From positions 52,419,386 to 52,483,385 of the forward strand of contig CM049322.1 in assembly GCA_026874595.1 (NCBI GenBank): a stretch of 64,000 nt of DNA, in the 5' to 3' direction. Below, in pieces: positions 24,286-36,210 of this stretch (positions are counted from its first letter, which is position 1; the number at the start of each line of letters is the position of its first letter). A program made the translations under genes and the position numbers. The DNA is from Sipunculus nudus (taxonomy: Eukaryota > Annelida > Sipuncula > Golfingiida > Sipunculidae). The notes beneath the pieces are model-generated. The model did no database searches. It was not told the origin of the DNA and saw only the letters and a program-made list of their open reading frames with translations.

Positions 24286-24347
<62 letters not shown>
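24286..24347. repeat. (TA)n(TG)n microsatellite
   Basis: TA tract followed by TG tract, immediately after the right end of the TIR element. Confidence 0.95.
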
Positions 24348-24524
24348 TAATATTAGTGTGTGTTTTCGTGGTTGGATGTGAAAACAAATCTGCTAAACAC
24401 ATGCAGCTAGAAGATATCTATATATACATAGGTGTTTATAGGCAGATTTTCAGTTCCCTGCTCTCTTCTATACAGTATATCATGTGAGTTAATAAATATG
24501 TATTTTCATGGTCCCTTTTTATTT

Positions 24525-25197
24525 TAGTAGTGATGTAGTTCCCGGTACTGGTCTCGAGACCAATATATACGGGTTTCGGTCTTGGTCAAAGCAAAACGAT
24601 CTTGGTCCTGAGGTTTTAAACATTACAAAAGGTATACCAATACTTCCGAAATGCAATCTGTGACATCCGGGATTTAGTGTATACACAAGATGGCAGCCAC
24701 CATGAGTGGTTCCAAGAAACTACATGGGATATTTTACCCTGTCAGGGCTAGGGAGAGGGGATGCGACACGAAGGTGCTCCGAGGACAGAGTCTGTCTGCA
24801 GAGAGCAAGGGGACGTGTAAAGGAGAGGGTAGATTAACGCTTTTTGACCACGCCCAAATCCTCAAATCGCAGTAGGATTTTTAACACCACACATGTGCTC
24901 CTGCTAGCTTTACTTTTCTACCTTCCTCATCCAGGAGGTTAAATGTCTGCCGACACACTGTTTGCCTGTCTGACTGTTTGTCTGCTATGTAAGTCTGCAA
25001 TATTGCTCCAACTCACTGCATGATATTCTGTGGAGACATGGTTACATGGAAGTATTTAGAAAAAAAGTTGGGTTAACATTATGTCACGGTCTCGGTCTTG
25101 ATTGTCATGGACTCGGTTTTAACTCGGTTTTTCATTCCCGAAACTTAAGGTTTCAGTCTTGGTCTGAATGGTCTCGATTCCAGAAACTACTGTTCTA
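24525..25197. mobile_element. hAT-like degraded element with GGTCTCGAGACC ends
   Basis: The left end (TAGTAGTGATGTAGTT, then GGTCTCGAGACC) and the right end read in reverse (TAGAACAGTAGTTTCTGG, then AATCGAGACC) are imperfect inverted repeats, each followed by TCTTGGTC-type words. A 61-codon ORF at 24690-24875 (MAATMSGSKK and onward) lies inside but has no recognisable domain. Confidence 0.5.
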
Positions 25198-25956
25198 ATA
25201 CGTGCATGCCATCACGCTTCTGCCAGATGTCGTTTTATACTAAAAAACTGACTTTTCCAGGTTGGAATATTGTAGGATGGCTTGTCTCAAATGTTATATT
25301 CAAAATCAAATTGGTTACATTTTAAGGAAACAACTTCTGTTTACATTTTACATGTTCATGCAAATTATCAATTATCAACGTCCTTTCCACATAGACACCC
25401 ATATGTATGTTATTTGAATTGAAAAAAAAAATTATAAGAAACATGTTTGAACGGACGGTCGGCACTACATTTAGAATGACGCCGCTGCAAGCCCCGTTGC
25501 ACTGTGGGTCTAGAAGTTCTATACCCACAATTCCTAGCCAGCTGAGTCGCACTCTTGTTAGTACGATTCTGAGCAGTGATTCGGCCGGTCAAGGTCACAT
25601 GCCTTGCTGTATTGCCTGTTGATCCAGTGTACATCTGACACGAGTCATCCCGTGAAGGACAGAGTTATAGGTTATTTTTTTTTAAACCATAGACCCCTCG
25701 GCATTTACAAATGAGATTTGTGATCTGTATGTCACAATACATGACTGCCTACAAGGTTATATGCGCGGTTAATACATCTGTGCTCCCATTGTGCATTCGT
25801 GTGATGTTTGCAAGAAGATCAGTTACTAGATAATTGACAACTAGGACGCTAAATAAAAAGCGTCAATAGTAACACACACATGTACATCTTTACACACATA
25901 TATGTATGTATATATATATATACATATATGTGTACATATATAAATACATACAAAAA

Positions 25957-26039
<83 letters not shown>

Positions 26040-26256
26040 TGTAACTGGATGTGAGTGACTGGAAAAACCGAAATATGGAAAATCTGAACTTTAAAAATGG
26101 CAGCATGAATCTATATAGTGCTACGTACTGTTTTTGTCAGGCAGACCTTCACTGGAGTACTTAAACCCCGCCGGCAGATCCGTCTGCTTCCGCAGGTTCT
26201 GATGTAACTGCCAACTGAGCCCCCAATCACATGCTATAAACAGCCCACAGCAGCAC
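25198..26256. other. Intergenic with (TA)n at 25959-26036
   Basis: No gene recognised. The long TA tract creates artificial Ile-Tyr frames. Confidence 0.45.
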
Positions 26257-26493
26257 TCAGCATACGAGTGGATGGTGAGGGGAAGCCTTTTTACAGCTCT
26301 GCTCAGCTCCCCCAGAATCGTGTTGCGATTTTGGGGTAGAACTTACATAGACGCTGCCCGCCAGCGCGGTATCTGATACAGTCAGCTGGGGCTGAAACCG
26401 CCAGTACTGCCCGCCTGCTGTGGCCGGCTGGGCACAACTGCCATGATTACCAATAGCACCGGAACAGTACCTGTTGTTGTATATTTGGGTCAT
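26257..26493 (-). CDS. Candidate small ORF, 78 codons, function unknown
   Basis: An ATG-to-TGA frame in a block clearly richer in G+C than its surroundings. It encodes MTQIYNNRYCSG, then GNHGSCAQPATAGGQYWRFQ, and ends HPLVC. On the same strand TATAAAAA lies about 25-30 bp upstream of the ATG (26517-26524), too close for a usual 5' leader. A GTAAGT donor-like site lies inside the frame near 26345, so this could instead be an exon. No domain recognised; a chance ORF is possible. Confidence 0.2.
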   Translation of the reverse strand: MTQIYNNRYCSGAIGNHGSCAQPATAGGQYWRFQPQLTVSDTALAGSVYVSSTPKSQHDSGGAEQSCKKASPHHPLVC

Positions 26494-26773
26494 TCATAAA
26501 ATATCTGCGCCCACCGTTTTTATACGCGTCTTATACAATAAAACGTAGCCTTACGACTACCTTCGTTTAGCGACCACCTCATAATAACGACCGCAAATAC
26601 ACTGTCCCTATAGACCATTTGTGCATTACGGGAGCGCATGTGCGATGACCGACCTTGAGGCCAAGGTGAAAGGTCACGATTACCAAAACAGACGACACGT
26701 GGTCTTGACAACTTCTGCCGCTTCGTTCGTCAGACCAACCAGATACACTGTGTAACTGGTTTCTCGTAAAAAT

Positions 26774-26832
<59 letters not shown>

Positions 26833-27844
26833 GGAGCTTATTATCATATAATTATTATATTTCTGCACATGTTAAGGGATGACATTTCAAAAAAAAAATC
26901 TTTGATAAAAACACTCTCTGATATATTATCATATTTTCTAAAGTTCTCTGACATTTTAATATTTATCCCAGTTAATGTTAGCCATAAACATCTTCAACAT
27001 AAAAAGACTAATATTACTCATTAACAGGGTAAAAAGGCATGTTTACAAGTTTTGCATTATAATTTATTTTTAATGTCTTGATATGCTCACCGATTTTGGC
27101 GAAAGCAATTATATTTGACCACCCAAGAGTTCAAGAATTTAACCCACATCTTATAATTTTGAAATATGTATAATAATCCTAAATAAATTGTCCAGCAGTT
27201 TTGCATGCTGGACAGTGAGCATTCAAAGTGAAGATCGATCTTTCTCATGGAAACATTTGGGTTTTATCCTAGTCCATAGGAGCGTGTTTAGAGGGGTGGT
27301 GATGGGGGTGGCGCAACATGCCTCCCCCCAACCCCAAATCTGTTCAACAAATTTTACAATTTTACAATTTAGTAAGAGTATAGGATGATAACCTCTAGTA
27401 GCTGTGATCGACCAAACAATATTCTCATTGGAAGCTGCTGCTCATGCATATATGTCATGCATATAACTAGGTGAACAGTACCGGCAAGGTATTCCTATAC
27501 AGGCCCAATGAAATGTTTGAAAACGTAGAAGTATCACTAAATTTTATTTTAGCCTATAGGGATTTCCAATGAGGCACAGGAAGGAGCTAGAGAATGATTT
27601 ATTAACGTGTTTTGCGAATCGTTAATAGGCCTATAAAGTTACCAGTAGTTCGTGATCTTACGTGAAGCACATTAGAAAATACATGAAAATGAGAACATCT
27701 CTTTTGGTTTTTATTTAACTTGCAGTTATATAGCTGTCATCAGGAAGACTCAAAGGAGCCCGGCTAAATGCTTGTATGGAACCTCATGGATTCACGCTGA
27801 ATATAAAACGATTCAGTGGAGAAACCCCTTTAATTTTTTTTAAT
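26494..27844. other. Intergenic with (TA)n at 26780-26829
   Basis: A TTTAGCGACCACCTCATAATAACGACC-type stretch near 26566 resembles the interior of pogo-like MITEs (compare 42480). No gene seen. Confidence 0.4.
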
Positions 27845-30800
27845 TGCTTGCCGGAAATCTTCGATTTTCGCAAGCTGGTTGGTCAGTCGCGGATGTCTGT
27901 CTGTTTGTCTGTCATCTCTCTACAGGTCTCAATTTGGCACCAATCACTTTCAAACTTACAAACTTTATAGATAATCAAAAATGCAAGAAGTCTATTGTTT
28001 TTGGTCAATATTGCTCCAAGGTCAAGGGTCAAGGTCACGACAGGAATGTTAACGGTTTTTGCACTATAACTTCGCCATTAATAGGCTTATCCACTTCTGT
28101 AATAGCTCATTTTTTTCGTCATCACCTGGCCTTTCTTTTGACATGTAGCTTACTTAAATTTGCTGTTACCATGGTTACGCAATTTTGGGGAGAAATCATG
28201 GAATTTCGTGATATTTTTCAAATTTGCAGCAATCGTACTGATTCTGAGAAATTTTATGTAACACAAGAATATCTCGAAATTGTTTTTTTCAGATTTTTGA
28301 AATGGCCGCAAGGGGGCGTTGCAGATGAAAAAACATGAAAATTCGTTTTGGTGCTATACCTCCAGAACTATTAAACATTGGGCCATTTCCATCACAGCAC
28401 CTTCAACTGGGGTCCATGGGCTTATTTTTGCGCATAGGTGCCAAAGTGCGTTATTGCCAGATTTCTCTATTTTTGGGGTAAAACTTTTGAATTTTGAAAA
28501 TATGCAGTTTTCAGCTTCTAACTCTGTCAGTTTTTATGCTGGAGAGGTCAATTTTTTGCATCTTGTAGCCCTTGGTGAGTTCTCGGTGATCCAATCAAAA
28601 ATTTGCAAAATCTCGCACCGTTTCTCGTCAAACGAGAGTCTTCGAGATTTCATTAAATATGACCTACAGGTTGCATTTTTTAACAATGGCTTTGAAATTG
28701 ATATATTTTGTGTAATTTATAAATATCTCGAAATCAGTTTTTCATTTTTTGGAAATAGCCACAAGGGGGCGTGGTACCTGAAACACTGTAACATATCATT
28801 TTTCTGCAATATCTCAAAAAATATTAAACGTGACACCATTTTTTTTGTGGTATCTGAAACTAGGAACATTGGCTTATTCCTCCGCACATGTAGCTTTGTA
28901 CTGCCGTTACCATGGTTACCAAATTTTGGGGTAAAACGTGACAACTTTAATACGAAGTTTACCTGCTTCTATCTCTGTTGATATTTGCCATAGAAAGGTC
29001 TGGTTTTCGGCGTAAGACAGCATCCGTCTAGTTCTTAGTCATTCAATCGCAAGTCTCGTCATATCTCGCACCGTTTCTCGTGAAACGAGAACACATGACC
29101 ATTCAAAGAAATGCCTATAATTCTGTCATTTTTTACGCCACAGACACATGGTCTGCAGCGCCGGATAGCGTCGGACACTCGCAGTCACATTCAGGAGGCG
29201 CATTGTAAGTCTCGTCAAATCTCGCGCCGTGTTTCACCAAACCACGAAGTCACGTGCCGTCGCCGCAAGTGCCGGCAGGGTCCCTACGGTGGGCGGCCGG
29301 CGTGTGCAGCGGCTGGAGGCACAGTCACAACTTTATTGCTTGCCGGAAATTTTCGATTTCGGCAAGCATGTTCGTCACCCGCGTATGTTTGTTCCTTCAT
29401 CTTATCTTTTACACTAATATCTCAAAAGTTCTTTTTCATTTTCCCGGGTATGGCTGCTAGGGGGCGCTGCACTAGACCCATCCAAACAAATCAGTTTTTG
29501 CACATATTTCCGTAAGAGTAAACCTATATTACACAAACTGTAGCTTATTTTCTTTCTCTTGGCCTTCTGGAAAACATGGTAACGTCATCCTGTGTCCATC
29601 TTGTGTTACTTTGTCAGTATGTCCGTCTGTTTGTCAATTATCTTCAAATTCGCCTACTTGCTGGTTCTTGCATCTCACATATAGCAATCAACAAGCCAGA
29701 TATTTGGAGGAATCCTTTTGAAACGATTACATCTCATGCCATTCACTAATATCACAAAACGCATTCATCATCTTCAGGATATATCCACTAGATGGTGCTG
29801 TGGTCGAACATCCCCAATATATCATTATTTGGCCATATCTCCAAAACTAGAAACCTCAATTACATAAACTATAGCTTATTTTCTTCCTCGGAGTCTTCCC
29901 CATAACCTGGTTAAGTCATCTTGTCTTCATCTAGTGTCCCTTTGTCAGTATGTCTGTTTGTTTGTCAGTTGTCCTCAAATTCGCCTGCTTGTTGGTTCTA
30001 GCGTCTCACTAATAGAATTCTACAGGACACAGTTTTGAAATAATCTTTTTTAAACTATTAAATCTTATGTCTTACAGTAATATCTCGAAACAGATTATTA
30101 GCGAACCAGTGAGCTTATCCTATGGTGCAGCTTCGTCCGTCGTCTGTAGGTTAACCATAGCTATCTCAAAAACGTCAGGAACAAGCATCACCAATTTTTT
30201 TGGTAAATAAACAGTCATCTGAAAAGCTCTATCGGATTTTGTTTATTTTTTGGCTATCTGCATTTACTGAGATTTTAAAGGGAAAAAGCTAAAAAAAGCT
30301 TTAAAAATCTTCTTCTGCGAAACCGTCCAGCCAAATTGTCCAATATTGCTAAGAAATGATCTCTGGAACAATCTATCTCAAGTTTGTTCGAATGGTTTCA
30401 GTTTGGAGATTGAACACGAGGTTGAACTTAGTCATCTGTCCAAAAAAGCAAACTAAAATTAAAATCTCAGAAACGGCTAGAGCTGTCATTACCAGACTAG
30501 AGTTAGAGAGCTCTAGTTTTTTGCATTGTGTAGCATTTTATACGCTCTGTGCTAAATTAATGCAAGTCTCGCAAAATCTCGTGCCATTTGTCGTCACATG
30601 AGACTTTTCGAGATTTCATGAAATACGATTTAGAGGTTGCAGTTTTACAGCTGAGGTTCTGAAAGTGACATATTTTCTGTTGTTCTGCATTATCTCGAAC
30701 ATGTTTTTTCATTTTTCGGAAATAGCCACCAGGGGGCGTGGCACTGGAAACACTACAACTTATAATTTTTCCGCAATATCTTAAAAACTATTAAGCAAAT

Positions 30801-33800
30801 AAAAATTTTTTTGGTCGCATCTAAAACTAGGATCATTGCCTTATTCCTTCCTACATATAGCCTTGTGCTGCCGCTACCACGGTTACCAAATTTTGGGGTT
30901 AAACTTGACGATCTGAAAATATGTAGTTTTTGGCTTCTATCTCGGTTAATATTTATGTTTTAAGGGTCTAGTTTTTTTCATAAGGCTGCTTTCTCTTGGT
31001 TCTAAGCTATTCAATTGCAACTCTCGTCAAATCTCGCTCGGTTTATTGCCAAACGAGAAATTACGAGATTTCACAGAAATGCTTATAACTTGATCACGGT
31101 TAAAGCTAAATTGGAGCAAATTTCAGCATTTGGTAGCATTTCAGAAGCTGGACATGATTACACTGCAAATCTCGTATCATCTCCCGCCAAACGAGAATAT
31201 TTTAGATTTTAAACAAATGTCTTTATCTCGGTCATTTTCATGCTAGATATTTTATTTTTCTATTGTTCAAGAATCATTTGACTAGTTTTAAGTGACACAA
31301 GTGAATATCTCGTCGTATCTCGCACTATTTATCGTCAAACAAGAACATGGAACCATTCAAAGAAATGCCTATAATGCTGTCATTTTTTACAATAAAGACA
31401 TATAGTTTGTAGCATATGACAGCGTCTGACACTCTCAGTTAAATTATGTGATTATATTGGAATTCTCGTCAAATCTCGACTCGTTTTTCATCAAATGATG
31501 AAGATACATCCAATTGCCGTGAGCACAAGTGGCTTCAGGGTTGACTGGTAAGTGCCGGCAAGGCTTTTACAGTTGCAAGAGGGCGTGCTCGGTCGTCCTT
31601 GAATCTCACAAAGCAGCATTGAATAAAGGACAAAAGCCGCTAAACGTGAAGGGAACACACCTGTGATTTTTATTGTGTCCCCTTGTTCGGCCACTTCCGT
31701 TGCCAGGAACCACTGGCAAATCTTTCAAACCAGGGACGGATCCCCGATTTTGTTGTTGGGTGTGTCAAAATATGGGCGGATCCTGGTTTAGCAGTTGGGG
31801 GGCAGGAGTTAAATTTTAATATTACATGGAATATATATAATAAAAATAAATTATCTCGAAATTTGTTTTCCTTTTAGAAAATAGCTGCCAGATGGCGTTG
31901 CAGCAATCATTATTGTGCCATATCTCGAACACTATAGATAGTGTCACAACATTGATTGCAGCATGTGAAACTAGATTTAATGCGTTTATCCTCGTGGGGA
32001 CTCTGTCATATTCTTCCATTACCATGGTGACCTTATATAGGTTACAATTCTTGAAATTCAAAATATGAAGATTTATTCCTATAGACTGTGGCTTATTTTA
32101 TTCATGCTTTCCATACTCTATGACATGATTACATGGCCCTCACTTGGAGTTTTCCGTCTGTCTGTCTGTTCGTCTGTATACTCATCAGCGACTTTTGAAA
32201 ATCAGCCAAACCACCTAAAGATCTGTTTCTATTTCTCCAATGATAGGGGTTTCTCATTTAATCAGATCCAAATGTTCCCTGTCTGTCTGCCTTGTAACCT
32301 TAGTGCCTATTTTTTTTTTGGTCATGATCAGGCAAAGGTCAAGGTCAGAGTCACCAAAAAACCTAAAAACGGGTTTTTTTCTGCATATCTTCGTCAATAA
32401 TAGACAAAGCCAATCAAACTGTAGCTCATTCTATTCGCGACAAGATGGCGACTAGCGCCATTACAAAATTGTTCCATTTTGCTGTTTCCATGGGTAGGTA
32501 TTTTGGGAAAAAATTCAAGAAATTTGATTTTTTTTTTCTTACTTTGCCATTTTAAAAGCTAGAGACGTCCGGTTGTTTGCATTAGGTAGTACTTTATGAG
32601 ATGTTAATCATACAATAGAAAGTCTCATCGAATCTCGTGCCATTTCTTGACAAAAGAGATCTTTCGAGATTTCATTAAATATGACCAAGAAGTGGTAATG
32701 TTAGAACAATGGCTTTCAAAGTAGTGTATTTTTATGTAATTTATAAATATCTCGAAATTTTTTTTTGATTTTTTGAGATTGGCCACTAGGGGGCGTGGTA
32801 CGTGAGACACTGTTACATATCATTTTGATGCAATATCTAAAAAAAATAACAAACATGTCACAATTTTTATTATCGTATCTAAAACTAGGATCATTGTCTT
32901 ATTCTTCTGCACATGTAGCTTTGTGCTGCGGTTACCATGTTTACCAAATTTGTTGGTTAAACTTGACGATCTGAAAATATGCAGTTTTTGGCTTCTATCT
33001 CGGTTAATATTTATGTTTCAAGGGTCTAGTTTTTTGCATAAGGCTGCTTCCCCTTGGTTCTAAGTCATTCAATTGCAAGTCTCGTCAAATTTCGTTCGGT
33101 TTATCGTCAAACGAGAAAAAACGAGATTTCACGGAAATGCTTATAACTCGGCGACTTTTACAGCTACACAGGTCTAGTTTTTGGCATTTGGTAACATTTG
33201 GCCAACTTGACATAGTAAAACTGCGATACTTGGCGAAATCTCGCACTATATCTGGTCAAATGTGGAAAAACGAGATTTCACAGAAATGCATATAAGTCGG
33301 CGACTTTCACGGCTAGACAGGTCTAGTTTTTGGCATTCATTAACATTTGGACGGCTTGACATGACAAACCTGAAAGACTGGCCAAATCTCGCACCATATC
33401 TCGTCAAACGATAAAAATGGAGATTTAACAGAAATGCTAATAACTCGGCGACTTTTACAGCTAGACAGATGTAGTTTTCGCCATTTCATAACATTAAGAG
33501 AGTTTGATATGACAAATCTACAAGACTGGCCAAATCCTGCACCATATCTCGTCAAACGAGAAAACACGAGAGTACACGGAAATGCTTATAACTCGGCGAC
33601 TTTTACAGCTAGACGGATCTAGTTTTCGCCATTTCGTAACGTTTGGCCGTCTCGACATAATAAAACTGCTCGTCTTGCCAAATCTCGTACTATATCTCGT
33701 CAAGCGAGAAAAAAATCATGATTTCATGTAAATGCTGATAACACGGTGACTTTTGCAGCTAGACAGGTCTAGTTTCCGGTATTTTGTAATATTTGACAAA

Positions 33801-34190
33801 CCTGACATGACAAAATGGAAATCTCGCCAAAGCTCGCACCATTTCCCGTCAAACGAGAAAACACGACATTTCATGCAAATGCTTATAACTCAGCGACTTT
33901 TATAGCTAGACAGGTCTAGTTTTCGGCATTTCATATCATTAGGCCAGCTTGACATGACAAACCTGAAAACGTCTCACTGCTTCATGTCAAACGAGATTAA
34001 CGGGATTTCATGAAAAAATTTTGAACTTGGTCCCTTTTACACTAGAAAGATATGCAGCTGTTTAAGGTCAGCATGCATAAATAAACATATTATCCGTTTC
34101 TGCTGCCCCCACAATGTTGCTCATTCATATAACTGTTTCTACTCTCTGTCTATCTGTCTGTATCATTTCCATTTCCGGCAAGCGCGTGAC
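27845..34190. repeat. 6.3-kb field of degenerate composite repeats
   Basis: Several modules recur in the same order. CTTGCCGGAAAT, then TTCGATTT, occurs near 27846 and 29339. A hairpin of CTCGT and ACGAG around CAA recurs about 15 times. GGCCACNAGGGGGCGTGG-type words occur at 28306, 28759, 30726 and 32783. GTTACCATGGTTACCAAATTTT-type words occur near 28170, 28905, 30870 and 32930. Spacing of the larger modules is about 2 kb. A 220-codon open frame (28319-28981) lies inside but looks fortuitous. No transposase or reverse transcriptase was seen. Confidence 0.75.
33060..34020. repeat. Tandem repeat, ~148-bp unit, 6-7 copies
   Basis: The word TAACTCGGCGACTTTTACAG and variants recur at about 33145, 33294, 33441, 33590, 33738 and 33887, a period of 147-150 bp. 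Each unit carries the CTCGTCAAACGAG hairpin, a GAGATTTCA word and GGTCTAGTTTT. Confidence 0.85.
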
Positions 34191-35438
34191 CTCTGGTCAT
34201 CTTGTTTATTTATCTAGGTGTTTTATTATGTGTGGATGCATGGGTGGAGAAGGCTCGCTTTCATATTGTTTATAAATCCCGGACTCCCTATATATGCATG
34301 CTATATATATCTTGTCGATTATTAACTTTTCAGGAAACCATATGATTCCTTAATTATTGTGACACACCAGGTATATGGATGCGTTTGAGATGCAAATATT
34401 AAATATTTAAATTCAAACGAGCAAATATAGGTTTAAACCTGAAACTTTGGTAGTTCCTCCGATCTGTTAAGTGGAACATATGATGTAAGCTGATATATGT
34501 AAACCGTGAGTTATTGTATATGAAAAGAAAAAGGTTTTCACGGAATCCCAGTTGTCATTGATACGAATTAAACAGCTGATCTATAACACCTTCAAAGTAT
34601 GTAACAGTCTGACCCATCTGCTTTTGGCTTGGCTGCGGCGGCACTATTTTAACTATTTTAACCCCTTATATTGTTTCTGTAAATATTGTTTTTATTCTTC
34701 CCTGTAATAGTTTTTGTTGTTGATAGTATACAAAGCAGGAGAGGCACATACTGTAGTATGGGTAACCTCTTGTAGGTCGTTTGCCTGGTGGTTACAGGTT
34801 TTCAAGATGATACCTGCACATGATTTTTTTTTCATTTTAGCATGGTAGAATAAGTATATATATGAGAATGTTTACGTATCATGAAATGAAGAAAACTATG
34901 CATCCATCTGTTACAATCCATTCTTTAGTATACCGCTTCAGTAAGTAATCCGCTTCAGGATTACAACCGAATAGAAAGTTTATTACATCCGTAAAACTGA
35001 ACGGCTATTATAACGCAGAAAAAGGAGGGGGCCGGAAACCTATTGTACCGTCTCGAAAAAGAATTCTCTCGGAGGCCCTGCTTAAAGTTTCATTCAGAGT
35101 GTCAACATATTATCTCCAGGAAACTGAGTAAAATATATCTTTTCTACTCAAACATCACTGATTTTTAATTAATCTTAATAATATGACCGAAAAGACACAT
35201 AACTGATTGCCACCCCTAACGCGAAGTAGGCCTAACTATATATGCATATAGGCAAAACCAGTAGAAGCTGTGGCTTTGCAATTTGAAACAATTGTCATCT
35301 ACAACATAATGCAGAACAACATAAGAACACCCTTGGCAAACAATTGGTCACAAGTAGCTTACCTAGTTTATGCGCCTATGTACAATCTGTATATATGTAT
35401 TGATTGAGAAGAATAGAATGTCCAAAAACAAAATTACA
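34191..35438. other. Intergenic, no feature recognised
   Basis: AT-rich, with no ORF or repeat that I can assign. Confidence 0.4.
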
Positions 35439-35713
35439 GAGCTGGAAATAAAATTACTTGGCTGAATTTAAACTAACGGAGATAAATATTGACTGATGGA
35501 GCTGGATATAAACTGACAGAGCTAGATATAAACTGACAGAGCTGGATATAAACTGACAGAGCTGGATATAAACTGACAGAGCTTGATATAAACTGATAGA
35601 GCTGGATATAAACTGACAGAGCTGGATATAACTGAGATGCATATAAACTGACAGGACTACATATAAACTAATGGAGCTGGATATAACCTGATGGAGCTGG
35701 ACATTAACAGATA
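35439..35713. repeat. 20-bp tandem repeat, about 13 copies
   Basis: The unit is GAGCTGGATATAAACTGACA with single-base variants; edge units are more diverged. The 91-codon reverse frame across it is a by-product. Confidence 0.9.
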
Positions 35714-35757
35714 TTATGCTAAACTCCATGTTGCCCAGTAACGCCCCTTGGTATTTA

Positions 35758-35830
35758 CAGTGGAACCTGATCTTTAACTATCCCGATATCTTCCAATTAG
35801 GTTGTTAAATATACCGCAAGGGCACATTTT
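35758..35830. mobile_element. pogo-like MITE end remnant
   Basis: ACAGTGGAACCTGATCTTTA matches the start of the element at 21046 (ACAGTGGAACCTG). Confidence 0.3.
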
Positions 35831-35933
35831 TTTTCAATTAATGTATTGTATTCCGTATGATTAGGTATGGTATATATGTTCATATTCACATATTATCCGG
35901 CACTTCAGCTGGATATGAATAACTGCACAGTTA

Positions 35934-35992
35934 TATATATATATATATATATATAGATAGATATATATATATAGATATATATATATATATAT
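35934..35992. repeat. (TA)n with GATA interruptions
   Basis: TA tract with AGATAGATA interruptions that leads directly into the next foldback element. Confidence 0.9.
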
Positions 35993-36005
35993 CGAAATTT
36001 AAGAT

Positions 36006-36130
36006 AAACAGTGACGCCTTTTAGATAGACTAACTAGTTTATGTGTTTTAATAAACTAGTTAGTCTATTTAAAAGGCGTCACTGTTTAGCTTAACTTTCA
36101 CTTCAACTACAGACTAACACGGCCATACCA
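36006..36130. mobile_element. Small foldback element with AGACTAACACGGC tail
   Basis: Positions 36006-36041 and 36052-36087 are inverted copies of 36 nt (one mismatch) with a 10-nt loop. They are followed by AGACTAACACGGCCATACC (from 36111) and (TA)n. The tail matches that at about 1703 (AGACTAACACGGCTACAC), and both elements contain a GACGCCTT word. This marks it as a relative of the element at 1370-1725. Confidence 0.65.
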
Positions 36131-36143
36131 CATATATATATAA

Positions 36144-36207
<64 letters not shown>
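36131..36207. repeat. (TA)n microsatellite
   Basis: TA tract with one TAAATAAATA interruption, directly after the foldback element tail. Confidence 0.95.

Positions 36208-36210
<3 letters not shown>

Noticed and set aside
25849-26106. Ile-Tyr rich frames over (TA)n tracts here and at 4900, 24160, 39665 and 56724
   Set aside because: Translation of TA microsatellites, not genes.
28319-28981. 220-codon open frame on the + strand
   Set aside because: It lies in the degenerate repeat field, aligns with non-coding copies at 30.6 and 32.7 kb that have stops, and shows no domain.
36111-36132. Resemblance of AACACGGCCATACCAC to the start of 5S rRNA
   Set aside because: Only about 12 bases fit; no internal control region of a 5S gene follows, and the word is explained by the foldback element tail shared with 1703.
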